Positions 34,404 through 42,440 of a DNA stretch of 42,440 nucleotides are shown here, piece by piece. How positions within the stretch are numbered: the first letter of the stretch is position 1; each line of letters begins with the position of its first letter. The stretch comes from Chara braunii. Its lineage: Eukaryota > Streptophyta > Charophyceae > Charales > Characeae. A program made the position numbers and the translations under genes. The DNA is taken from assembly GCA_003427395.1 (NCBI GenBank), contig BFEA01000085.1, positions 1,521,516 through 1,563,955 on the forward strand, read 5' to 3'. The notes beneath the pieces are model-generated. The model was given only the letters and a program-made list of their open reading frames with translations. It was not told where the DNA came from and searched no databases.

Positions 34404-35428
34404 TGCTTGGGTCCACGGCCAGTCCTGGTGCCACCGCTGGACCACGTTTTAGATACGGGAAAAAAATAAGAAAGAAAAAATTTGGAAATAGAAATAATAA
34501 TAATAACTCTTAGAATATTTTTTTTGGAAAATGGGATAGGAACCGTTGGTACTCGGTCCTGCCCCGCGGGCCCACGGTCGGATCCCCCAACATAACTAAG
34601 GGGGATAGTCCCGCGGGACCCTCGACCCCTCAGTTCGCTCTGTAGCGCTCCTCTGCTCCTCCAATGCTGGTTGTTGGCCTCGATCCCGGGATCCGCCTGG
34701 TGGAAGTTTAATTCTATAACCAATAGGGCTAAGCCCAAGCCTGGCTTGGCTGTGCGCTTCCCGGTATGTGAATAGGATGACCGGCCGGCCTGGGCCTCTA
34801 GGCAGGGCCTCAGGCCGTTTTCTAACCTACAGCCCGCGTCCCAGGGCCCTCGTAATGCCGCATTTGGCTGTCTTGAGGGCAAGGCTCCGTTTGGCCCGCC
34901 ACACGCGCTTGCTCCACCATGCTATGGCTGCGGACCAAGCCTCTCATAGCCCGCCACAACCACCTTTTTACCGCCCTTCAGCCGATGAAACCTCGACTTT
35001 CGCTCTAGTCCGTGCCATCCTTACTTGGTTTCAGCGACGACTCCTACTGTCGGCAGTGCATGGTCAACCTAGTGCCTGCGAAATTTCAGGCGGTGCGACC
35101 CTGAAACGTCGGTCCCCAGTAAGTCAGACAATATCCCCCTCTAGTCACAGCCTTACCAAGTCAACTTCATGCAGTCCGAAATTTTGCCTGAGCGCGCGAG
35201 GTTGCGGCTTCCTCAGAAATCCTAGTCTAGCACTTACTTGTTCTACCGGCGTCTCATAGCCTGCCTTGATCAATCGTTTGGTCCGGCTAACGCGCGCCCG
35301 CAAAGTGCACGCTCACACACTCTCTAATCAACAAAGATGGGACGCGCCCCTAGATATCACCAACAACTTTTTTCCTGTAAGTTGCAAAAATGTACAAAAA
35401 TACCCTTGTAAGGGTATTCGGGCCAAAA

Positions 35429-35432
35429 ACGA
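35429..35432 (+). repeat. LTR-element target duplication ACGA, right
   Basis: It matches 2702-2705. The call depends on accepting AAAA as the mutated LTR terminus at 35425-35428. Confidence 0.55.
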
Positions 35433-35559
35433 TGCTCCAATCTATTCGTGGGGAGCAACACGACTGGGAACCAGGCCCAGCGTCCCTTATCAGAATACAA
35501 AGATGAGCTGTCGGGGCCATTACTCGGCTTCGGCTAAGACCAATTGAAGAGAAAGAAAA

Positions 35560-36490
35560 CTTCAAAAAACGTTCAGAAAATATGTGTCAACCAACCTCCT
35601 AACCACGGATCAGATAAATGAAACCTATTCAACCACCTTCGACCACCGCCAGCATGGCCATTTTCAGCACGAACCGAAGCTCTTCCAGGCCTCATGCTCC
35701 CATCAGGCTAGGTTACAGAGTTGCACCAGCTTGCTCCAGCTTCAGCACCACCTTGCTCCAGCACCACCTTGCTCCATCTCCGGCCAGCTTGCTTCAGTTA
35801 CGACCTCCGATGACCACTGAGACTGCCCCCGCAAACAGCCCCCCCAGATCTCTATACAAGTCCTCACGGCCCCACTAGGCTAGGTCACAGAGTTGCGCCA
35901 CCTGGCTCCAGCTCCGGCCATCGTTGCTCCAGCATCGGTCTTCAAGAGCCACCAAATTTTCAGCCACCCTACGCAGGATCGAAGATGACATTCTAGACGT
36001 CACCTATTCTTACAACCTCCTTGAGAAGTGAACCGAATGGAAAGAAATCAAGGCAAGGAAGAAACTCAAAAATATTCAAAAAGTGTATGGCGAGAAGCCC
36101 CCCAACCACAAAACAGATAGGTGAAACCTACTCAATCCACCTTCGACCTCCACCAGCCTGGCTCTTTCCGACAAGAACCAAAGTTCTTGCAGGCCTCATG
36201 CTCCCTTCTGGCTGGGTTACAGAGTTGCACCACCTCTCTCCAGCACCGGGCAACATTGCTTAAGTTACCACCCCGATGACCGCTGAGACTGCCCCAGCAA
36301 ACAGCCCCCCAGATCTCTACGAGGCCTCACGCCCCCAGTAGGCTAGGTCACAGAGTTGCGCCACCTGGCTCCGGCTCCGGCCAGCGTTGCTCCAGCATCG
36401 GTCTACAAGGGCTACCGAATTTTCAACCACCCTACGCAGAATCAAGGATGAATTGCCAGATAACACCTATTCCTACAATACACCTTGAGA
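35560..36490. repeat. Tandem duplication of about 450 bases in the retroposon body
   Basis: The unit at about 35570-36020 recurs at about 36065-36490. Shared landmarks are CAGATA(A/G)(A/G)TGAAACCTA, GGTTACAGAGTTGCACCA, GACTGCCCC and AGGTCACAGAGTTGCGCCAC. Within each unit CTCCAGC-type short repeats vary in number. No coding sequence is supported. Confidence 0.8.
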
Positions 36491-36540
36491 GGCAAGCCAA
36501 ATAAACGGAGTACTAAACAAGATGTGCTAATATTCAAAGA

Positions 36541-36914
36541 TCGCCCCTCCCTCCCCCTCCCCCTCCCCCCTCAGCCCTGTACTGCCTCCACCGAGGTGAG
36601 TCTCCCACTCTCCCTCGGCCCAATACAAGATCAATCCGCTACCCTACTTTCCCCAAGGAGCACGCAGTTCCCACCTAAAGCGTGCCCCCCCAACCCCTAC
36701 CCATTTCTGCCTCCGCCGGGACTGATGTTAACCTACACACCAGCCCCTGCCCCAGAATAGGACAACCCCCTGCTCCGCCCCTACCTTCTTTGAGACATTC
36801 ACCCCCCACCTTGTGATGCCCCTGCAAGATAGAGATCCCCCCGCCCTCCGTCTTACCTGCAGATATGAACAGCAAACACCACCGTGAGGGACGACCGTCT
36901 AATGATGACAAACT
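36541..36914. other. C-rich noncoding stretch of the retroposon
   Basis: Starts with (CCCTCC)n-like sequence and continues C-rich to about 36870. No gene is supported; open frames here are short and of simple composition. Confidence 0.5.
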
Positions 36915-37097
36915 AATGAAGGTGATGATGATGATAGATGTGACAAGGGTGGTACCACAAACTGATGATGATCGTAACGAAGGATGATGATGATGTCGGT
37001 AGTGATGATTATGATGACAGTGATGACGATAATGATGATGCTGATGGTAGTAATAGTAATGATAGTAATGATAGTAATGATGATGATGATGATGATC

Positions 37098-37133
<36 letters not shown>

Positions 37134-37290
37134 CTATCGATGATAACGAATCTGAGGATGATGATAACGATGATAATAATGATGGTGATGATGATGATAA
37201 TGGCGTTGATGATGATGATGATGATGATAAGATGATGATACTGATGGTGATGATGATGATGGTGACGATGGTGATGATGACTATTCTGAT
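36915..37290 (+). repeat. Long GAT/GATGAT microsatellite
   Basis: Nearly pure (GAT)n with GATAAC and GGTGAT interruptions. Open frames here translate to poly-D, poly-M or poly-I and are not genes. It occupies the 5' end of the minus-strand retroposon. Confidence 0.95.
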
Positions 37291-37357
37291 GATAACGCAC
37301 AGTACCCTACACTAACTCAAAATGGCGGTAGCACTGATGACCGGATGATGATGATGG

Positions 37358-37371
37358 AGATTTTGAAAAAG
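37358..37371 (+). repeat. 14-bp target-site duplication, right copy
   Basis: This is an exact copy of the 14-mer at 2646-2659. The base before it and the base after it differ between the two copies, so the duplication is 14 bp and no longer. Confidence 0.88.
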
Positions 37372-39758
37372 CCTACGACCACGTGGATTGGGATTTTTTA
37401 GATAAATGTTTGGAAAAAATGAACTTTGGGCCTATCGGCGCTGGGTCAAGATCCTTCGTAATAATGCCACCACCTACGTTCAGGTCAATGGGTCAGTAGC
37501 ACCCCCATTTGAGCTCCAACGGTCCGTGAGACAAGGGGATCCCATTGCCCCCTATCTCTTTTTGGTGATAATGGAAACACTGTCAACCAACCTGTGTCAT
37601 AACAAAGACCTTACACGCATTAAGATATCTAACATCCCGGAGGAAGCAATACTTATATGTTCTCTATTCGCATATGATCTTTACCATAATGGTAGAGGCG
37701 ACAGGATCCAACATGGAAGAAATTCAACATCTTATGAACAAGTTCTGCCAGTTGTCAGATATGATTGTGAACTGGGGACAGAAGACTGTGGGATGGTGGA
37801 TGCATCACCAAGGGGGAAGACCCCCGAAAAACCCACAAATCACATGGCTCTCCCCAGATGACCCCCTAAGAATCCTGGGGGCGCTAGTCACAGCTAGAGG
37901 GAAGCCGGCAACTAATGACGAGTGGCTGGCAGGACCGGCGCGAGTTAAGTTGGAAAAATGGAACAATAAACGTACATCAATTTTTGGGCGGACACTTGTC
38001 ATTAATAACGTGGTTCTAGCTACACTATGGCACAAGGCCATCCTATGGCCCATGAGTAATAGGGGGCTCAAAGTACTAAAACAACGCCTGGCGGCCTTCC
38101 TGTGGAGAGGCGATAGTAACATTCCTCATGCTATTAGCCAAGTGGCGTGGGAATCAGTGATTCAACCCAAGAGCAGAGGTGGACTAGGAATTATGGACCC
38201 GGCCACACAATTTCAGACCCTCTCGATTCGCTGGCTTCAATATATTATATTTTCGCCGTCATCTCCATGGACCCCCCTAGCCTTGGCACAAATCTCTGCC
38301 CTGGCCCCGGAAACCCCACCCGAGATTGACCCCCGGGTGTGGCTCGAGGACAGACATTGGAGGCTACCCAGGAAGTACAGGAACGGGGACCCCATTGACA
38401 GACAATGGGAGCGCCTCATACGCACATGGAGGAAACTCCCTCCCCCCGACCGACCAGCACCAGAGAGGTGGAAAGAAATATTCAGGCAACCCCTATTTGG
38501 CAACCATCTAATAACGGACTCCCGGGGCCTTGTGCGGTGCAGCTCGGATACTCCATGGAAGGGTTGGGTGAAATGTGGTGTACGAAGGGTCGGGGACCTT
38601 TGGGATATGGAGGCAAAGAGCTCGAAGAGCACGGAGAGAATACGAGCACGTCTGCGGTACTGCCATTTCACTGAGATGACATTGAACGATCTTATCGACA
38701 GTTTCCCCCTTCAATGGTACACTACCCTAAGAAAAGGTCTCTGCGTAAAGGAAGGAGATTGGGTGGGGCTGCCCGACCACGACAGGGAGGTAGGGCATGT
38801 GCACTTTGCTGACCAAACACATGTACTGATAGAAGTCTTCTCCATTCAGAAGGGCGAAGAATGACGGTGGAACCAACAACCCTTCATATGGAAGGAGCGA
38901 AAAGGCGTTTATCGTGTTAGGGTCATTGATGAAGGATGTCGCCAGAGGGCGTATCGCCCAATGATCCCGATCGAGGACCTCCCCATGGACCCCGAGGAGT
39001 GGCGATGGTCCCTAGACGCCCGGACCAGGAAGGGGGAGGCAAACACGTTGGCATTACTCAACTTAAAATCCAAGTCAGCCTACCGAATGCTTAGACCTAA
39101 ATGCAGACTGCGGGACCACGTTGAAGACAGATGGTATCGCCATCTTAATATAGACCGCAGCTTGCTTAAACCCATCCGATGGTTTGCACACTACAGCAGT
39201 AGACCTGACAAAAGTTTTGCCCTCCAGTAGCAAATAGAACACCGATGTCTACCAACCAATGATTGGCTGATAGACCACACTCGCTTGGAACAACAAGGGA
39301 AAGCACAGCCATGGTGCCATAAATGTCTCCAGAGCTACCCTGGGAGAAAGCAGGCTGAGACCATAGAGCATATTTGTTTTCAATGTCCCGCGACGGTGCT
39401 GTTGTGGAGAAGTTGGGATAGGATTTGGCAACACATTGTTCCTGGTGCAGTGTGGTCATGGGACTGGCGGGCCATACTCTTGGGGTATTACCCTCAAATC
39501 TGGGGAAATATGTTTAACCTGGGAAGACAAAGCGTCCTATGGGCCATATGGTGGAAGAGATGTATCCTGGAGGTAGAGGGGGCGCGGGTGGAAGACGGAG
39601 AAGTTATGGAACAAATACGAACATTGGTTCAACACGAAATTGCGACCCGATGGAAGGCAGCCAAAGACGAGATGGAAAAAATGCATATCTGGGGGGATAT
39701 GAACAGGATCATCTCCTGTTTCAGCAAGGACTGGCTGGGAGGGAAAAGGAAGGGATAA
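37358..39758 (+). pseudogene. LINE ORF2, C-terminal RT and zinc-knuckle region
   Basis: This is the continuation of ORF2 after the 34.7-kb interruption. Motif A resumes as FEKAYDHVDWDFLDKCL; a frameshift follows near 37420. SVRQGDPIAPYLFLVIMETL (RT motif B region) is near 37525, and the F-A-D-D catalytic box near 37668 is corrupted to F-A-Y-D with another frameshift. The frame 37674-38864 is then open for 396 codons (thumb and connection, with TLVINNVVLATLWHKAILWP and FLWRGD). After stops near 38864 and 39230, the C-terminal zf-RVT-like CHKC, then E-x2-H-x4-C lies at 39318-39386. End near 39758. L1-like by domain order. Confidence 0.88.
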
Positions 39759-40672
39759 GCCGAGGTAAAATGGACTGGGGATTATCGGCTTGAAAGATAA
39801 CCATAGGAGAAACCCCGGATAGAGATGGTAAGAGACTACCAACTGATTTTTCACGACTGGACTAAGATAGATCCCGACAGCCCGCTACGTGCTGTGCAGG
39901 ATTTCGCAGATCCCTTCCCCCCCCACCCGTTGTCCTTAGAAGAAAAATTACCGCTTTCATGACCCCAGGGGTCTAGTGATAGAATCTAGTGGGATATAGC
40001 TTGTCGCAACTCAGTCTATTTTCAATCCATTTCAGTTATTTCAGGCTATTTCATGCCTCCTTTCTGCTCAGCGTCTCTACTTACCTCTGTTTTTTGCTCA
40101 GCCCTGGTTATCTCTGCTTATCCTTGTTTATCCTTGTTTATCTTTGTCCTTTTCACTACATTCTCAGTCTAATGTTCAGCACGAATGACGGGGGCTAGGG
40201 GACGGAGGGAGACCCCCCCCCCACTACCCGGCACGACTGCAGATAGGAAGAGTAGAATTGATATGGGACGTTGGACCAGGTTTCCAACAATGGCGTCACA
40301 TCCGCTGATATACTGTATGTCATTGCAATAATTAAGGGACGCTGTACCCGGTTTCCAGCTCAGCATAAGAAACTCTAATGTTCAGCATACGGATACAATA
40401 GGCGCCCTGAGGATAGTTGGTGGAGGGCAGAGGTTAGGGGATGGAGGAAGACCCCACTGGTGGCCCCCAGTGTTTCCCCCCCCAATACCCGATCCTGCTG
40501 CAGGATAGGTTTGGAAGAGTTTGGAAGATTAGATTGGATATGTGACGCTGGACCCGGTTTTCAGCACAATGGCGTCACTTCAATGATGTACTGTTTTACA
40601 AAGACGTATTTAAGGGACGCTGGACCCGGTTTCCAGCAGGTGATGCTCCCCACCAATAGATGAAGCGGATTC

Positions 40673-40704
<32 letters not shown>
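39759..40704 (+). other. LINE 3' UTR and A-tail
   Basis: Noncoding sequence ending in an A-run (40676-40704). The last 60 bases before the tail are shared with the nested retroposon on the opposite strand (35433-35500). The region 40165-40660 contains a diverged tandem duplication. Confidence 0.75.
40165..40660 (+). repeat. Diverged tandem repeats in LINE 3' UTR
   Basis: Two units, about 40170-40375 and 40376-40650. Each begins CTAATGTTCAGCA and has a GGGG(A)GG(A)-rich part and C-runs. Each ends with paired GACG(C/T)TGGACC(A/C)GGTTTCC-type elements about 65 bases apart, so that motif occurs four times. Confidence 0.75.
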
Positions 40705-40714
<10 letters not shown>

Positions 40715-40720
40715 ACCTTG

Positions 40721-40757
<37 letters not shown>

Positions 40758-40758
40758 A
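40676..40758 (+). repeat. Two A-runs separated by G-run/GTACC spacers
   Basis: A-run of about 29, then a G-run and GTACCTTG, then an A-run of about 29, then a G-run and GTACCTGG. The two units are almost identical, so the LINE tail and junction are duplicated head to tail. This may be a replication or assembly artefact. Confidence 0.8.
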
Positions 40759-41321
40759 CCTGGAGCCAAGTAACAGAGATTGCTTTCCCAGACTCAAAGA
40801 CTTCTTTACTGCTGGGTTTACAGGTTCCCAAACAATGGCGAACTTTTCATAAACATATGTTCCAGTTGGTAAGACAATACGCCCTTTGGACTATTTGGAA
40901 GCGTCGATGCCAAGTCACAATTGAGGAGACAACAATGCATAGGCAAGAGGCTAGGGAGATTTTCCTAACCCTCACGGAAACACATCTCAAGGCCCAGTGG
41001 AAAGTAGTGAGAAACCAAGTACGTCAGCACTCAGCAGCCAGGGCAAGAGGAATAAATCATGAAACGCTTTAAGCTAAATGTACTGGGTAACAGAGCAGTA
41101 GCAACTGTCCAAGGAGCACATTTGGTGTTCAAATGGAGAGGGGGTTGAAAGGGATGAGGAGATGAAAGGCATCTGCGCAGGATTAGGAAGATATTACAGG
41201 GAGGGTTTAGGATTTAAGGGTGGTAGTGCCCGACAAAAAACAGCCCGGGTACAGGGAGGGTTTAGGGTTTAAAGGTTTAAGTCAGATTGGAAAGAATTGA
41301 GAGTTAAAAAAAAAAAAAAAA
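40759..41321 (+). pseudogene. Second, 5'-truncated LINE fragment with A-tail
   Basis: The frame 40857-41072 encodes FQLVRQYALWTIWKRRC and a charged helix, resembling the LINE C-terminus at 39515-39700 (FNLGRQSVLWAIWWKRC). About 235 bases of 3' UTR (with GGGAGGGTTTAGG(A/G)TTTA twice) and an A-run at 41307-41321 follow. It belongs to a related but distinct LINE, since the 3' UTR differs from the first. No clear flanking duplication was found. Confidence 0.7.
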
Positions 41322-41750
41322 GATTTGGATGCAAAGATTCAAAGAAGATATGTTATTATTACCAAACAGGTCACGAGCTCAAATCCGTCTATCCATCGAC
41401 AGTAAACGCGTGTGCCGTTCTTTTTTCGGAGGTTTAGAAAAAGGTAACAGTTTTTGAGATATCATCATTGAATGAACCGACGCTAGGTAATTCAGAAATA
41501 CTTCATTATGTTTGNGTCGCATCTGGATCCAGGGAACACTCACACTTTTTTTTTTTTTTTTTTTAATACGCCTTCCTGGATGAATGTGACCGCTTTTCTG
41601 ACCCGATCTGGATGCATCGGGCTGTCATCACGTCCACAAAGATGTGGAAAAAGTCCCAGTGCGAGTGTACCCCCAGACTCAACAGGTGAACACATTGTGG
41701 AAAAGTCCCCATGCGGGCATACCCCCAGACGCAACGGTTGATGTGTTCAC
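41322..41750. other. Noncoding repeat debris with a 55-base tandem pair
   Basis: A diverged copy of the SINE body block is at 41455-41500 (GAGATATCATC then CCGACGCTAGGTAATTCAG). A T-run is at 41548-41565. A direct pair (about 41642-41694 and 41695-41746) shares TGTGGAAAA, GTCCC and ACCCCCAGAC. One undetermined base is at 41514. No gene. Confidence 0.5.
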
Positions 41751-41751
41751 T

Positions 41752-42110
41752 GTTTTTTTTTTGTTTTTTTTTTTTTTAATCTTCTTCTCTCAAATTTCAC
41801 CTCACACTGCCTACCTACCACTACTACTAATTATAGTCATACAGGGGACCCCATAGTAGCCAGGACCGTGTTCACGAGAGAACATCCGGGGGCTGCTCCC
41901 GACCTGCAGGTGCTCTCTTTCCTTTAAAAGGGTGACAAGCCTTGGGATATCTTCGTTGAGTTGACCGGCGCCAGGTTATTCAGAATTCTAATATTCGATT
42001 ATTTTAATTCAATATTTAATTTATTTAAATTTTATTCAACTGATTACGAACTTGGGTTTGTATTTCGCCAGCTCATTGGGTGTACCCGCTGAGCTAGGCT
42101 CATTGTTTCT
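41752..42110 (-). mobile_element. tRNA-type SINE copy 1
   Basis: On the minus strand the head has an A-box-like TAGCTCAGCGGG (42096-42085) and a B-box-like GTTCGTAATC (42051-42042). The body has TTCTGAATAACCTGGCGCCG near 41987 and GATATCCC, and an A-rich tail lies at 41778-41752. Head, body and tail order is that of a pol III-transcribed, LINE-mobilised SINE. The extent of the body is inferred. Confidence 0.6.
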
Positions 42111-42425
42111 TTTTTTCTTTTTTTTATTTTTTTCCCCTTTGGGCCATGGCCTTGAGATATTGTAACTGAACTGAGGGGCCCAGGGCAATTTAGAATTATC
42201 CTAAAGACCTTGCTCTACCACTTACCATAGGATCAGAAAAACAAATATTATAGCGATGCATCTTTCCCATGTTCTATGAGAAGGTTGATTCTCATTTTGG
42301 CATTTTGCATATGGTCAGTGGTGGAGCGATGCGCTTATTCTGTTCATTTGATCGCATCCGGATTCAAACTTTGCTCAATGTTTCAACAGTTCATGGGTGT
42401 GCAGTGCGCACCATTTGAGCCAGGG
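42108..42425 (-). mobile_element. tRNA-type SINE copy 2
   Basis: The head has TGGCTCAAATGG (42422-42411) and GTTTGAATCC (42369-42360) as A- and B-box-like sequences. The body includes a block near 42262-42310 also found in the LTRs and in the TTAA element. The GATATC-region relative is at 42152-42195, and the A-rich tail is at 42136-42108. It abuts copy 1. Confidence 0.55.
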
Positions 42426-42440
42426 CCGTTGTATTGTGTG

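Larger units (their letters stand above)
2706..35428 (-). mobile_element. Giant Ty3/gypsy-type LTR retrotransposon
   Basis: Two direct repeats of about 10.5-10.9 kb flank an 11.3-kb internal region that encodes, on the minus strand, Gag, protease, RT, RNase H, integrase and a second Gag-like protein. The order protease-RT-RNase H-integrase is that of Ty3/gypsy elements (Metaviridae). LTR ends are TGTCG...CGACA in the left copy. A tRNA-Asp primer-binding site sits 3 bases inside the 5' LTR. A short flanking duplication, ACGA (2702-2705 and 35429-35432), marks the insertion. Overall length is about 32.7 kb including two later DNA-transposon insertions. The element is inactive: many in-frame stops and several frameshifts. 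Confidence 0.92.
24894..35428 (-). repeat. 5' LTR (right copy), about 10.5 kb
   Basis: It begins TGTCGAGCGC at 24894 and aligns with the left LTR to about GGGCC at 35424. The expected terminal GACA is AAAA here, so the outer end seems mutated at two of four bases. Relative to the left copy it has a 1.25-kb TTAA-flanked insertion (28519-29764), an inverted 136-bp block (26578-26713) with deletions around it, and it lacks the 1.26-kb transposon found at 11378-12633. This is the LTR next to the primer-binding site and therefore the promoter LTR for the internal genes. Confidence 0.93.
2660..37357 (-). mobile_element. Non-autonomous A-tailed retroposon, split by the giant LTR element
   Basis: The retroposon's own DNA is 2660-2705 (3' tail) plus about 35429-37357 (body), roughly 2 kb. 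On the minus strand the end at 2660-2700 is A-rich. Across the LTR insertion the sequence at 35433-35500 reads, on the minus strand, as a close match to the host LINE's own 3' end at 40610-40680. The shared pieces are GGGACGCTGG, then GGTTTCC or GGTTCCC, then GCTCCCCAC, then a TCTCT stretch into the A-run. It has no protein-coding potential that I can recognise. The body consists of a tandem duplication, a C-rich stretch and a long GAT microsatellite. The 14-bp duplication and A-tail imply LINE machinery moved it, probably via the shared tail. Confidence 0.72.

Noticed and set aside
36899-37315. Open frames rich in D, M, I or H
   Set aside because: They are translations of the GAT microsatellite in different frames.

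Overview
The window is a stack of transposable elements with no recognisable single-copy host gene. It is eukaryotic: spliceosomal-type sites, tRNA-derived SINE modules, an L1-like LINE, a Ty3/gypsy-type LTR retrotransposon primed by a plant-type tRNA-Asp sequence, long microsatellites and an assembly gap. The Gag/Pol style and the repeat load suggest a streptophyte, perhaps a charophyte such as Chara; that organism call is an inference.

The nesting can be read from target-site duplications. (1) A plus-strand L1-like LINE runs from about 1 to 2659 and resumes at 37372-40704. Its reverse transcriptase is cut inside the first catalytic block. (2) The cut is a minus-strand, A-tailed, non-autonomous retroposon flanked by a 14-bp duplication (2646-2659 and 37358-37371). 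Its 3' end matches the LINE's 3' end. (3) Into its tail a minus-strand LTR retrotransposon of about 32.7 kb inserted (2706-35428, short duplication ACGA). (4) Each LTR later took a different DNA transposon: one with TIRs of about 77 bp in the left LTR (11378-12633), and one flanked by TTAA in the right LTR (28519-29764).

The LTR element is the main object. Its two LTRs are about 10.9 and 10.5 kb, each about as long as the internal domain (13606-24893). Reading on the minus strand: 5' LTR (24894-35428), tRNA-Asp primer-binding site, a leader with a splice-acceptor-like site, Gag with CCHC knuckle, protease, RT, RNase H, integrase, a second splice-acceptor-like site, and a second Gag-like ORF with its own CCHC knuckle. 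About 2 kb of noncoding DNA and the 3' LTR (2706-13605) follow. All ORFs carry premature stops, nearly all explicable by single C-to-T or G-to-A changes, and at least three frameshifts, so this copy is dead. Each LTR holds an array of about 16 quasi-palindromes with a near-constant core and unit-specific complementary arms. A TATA-like box preceded by a SINE-like module would place this array in an RNA leader of roughly 8 kb.

Downstream of the LINE (40705-42440) lie a second truncated LINE fragment and at least two minus-strand tRNA-type SINE copies. Their modules recur inside the LTRs and inside one DNA transposon.
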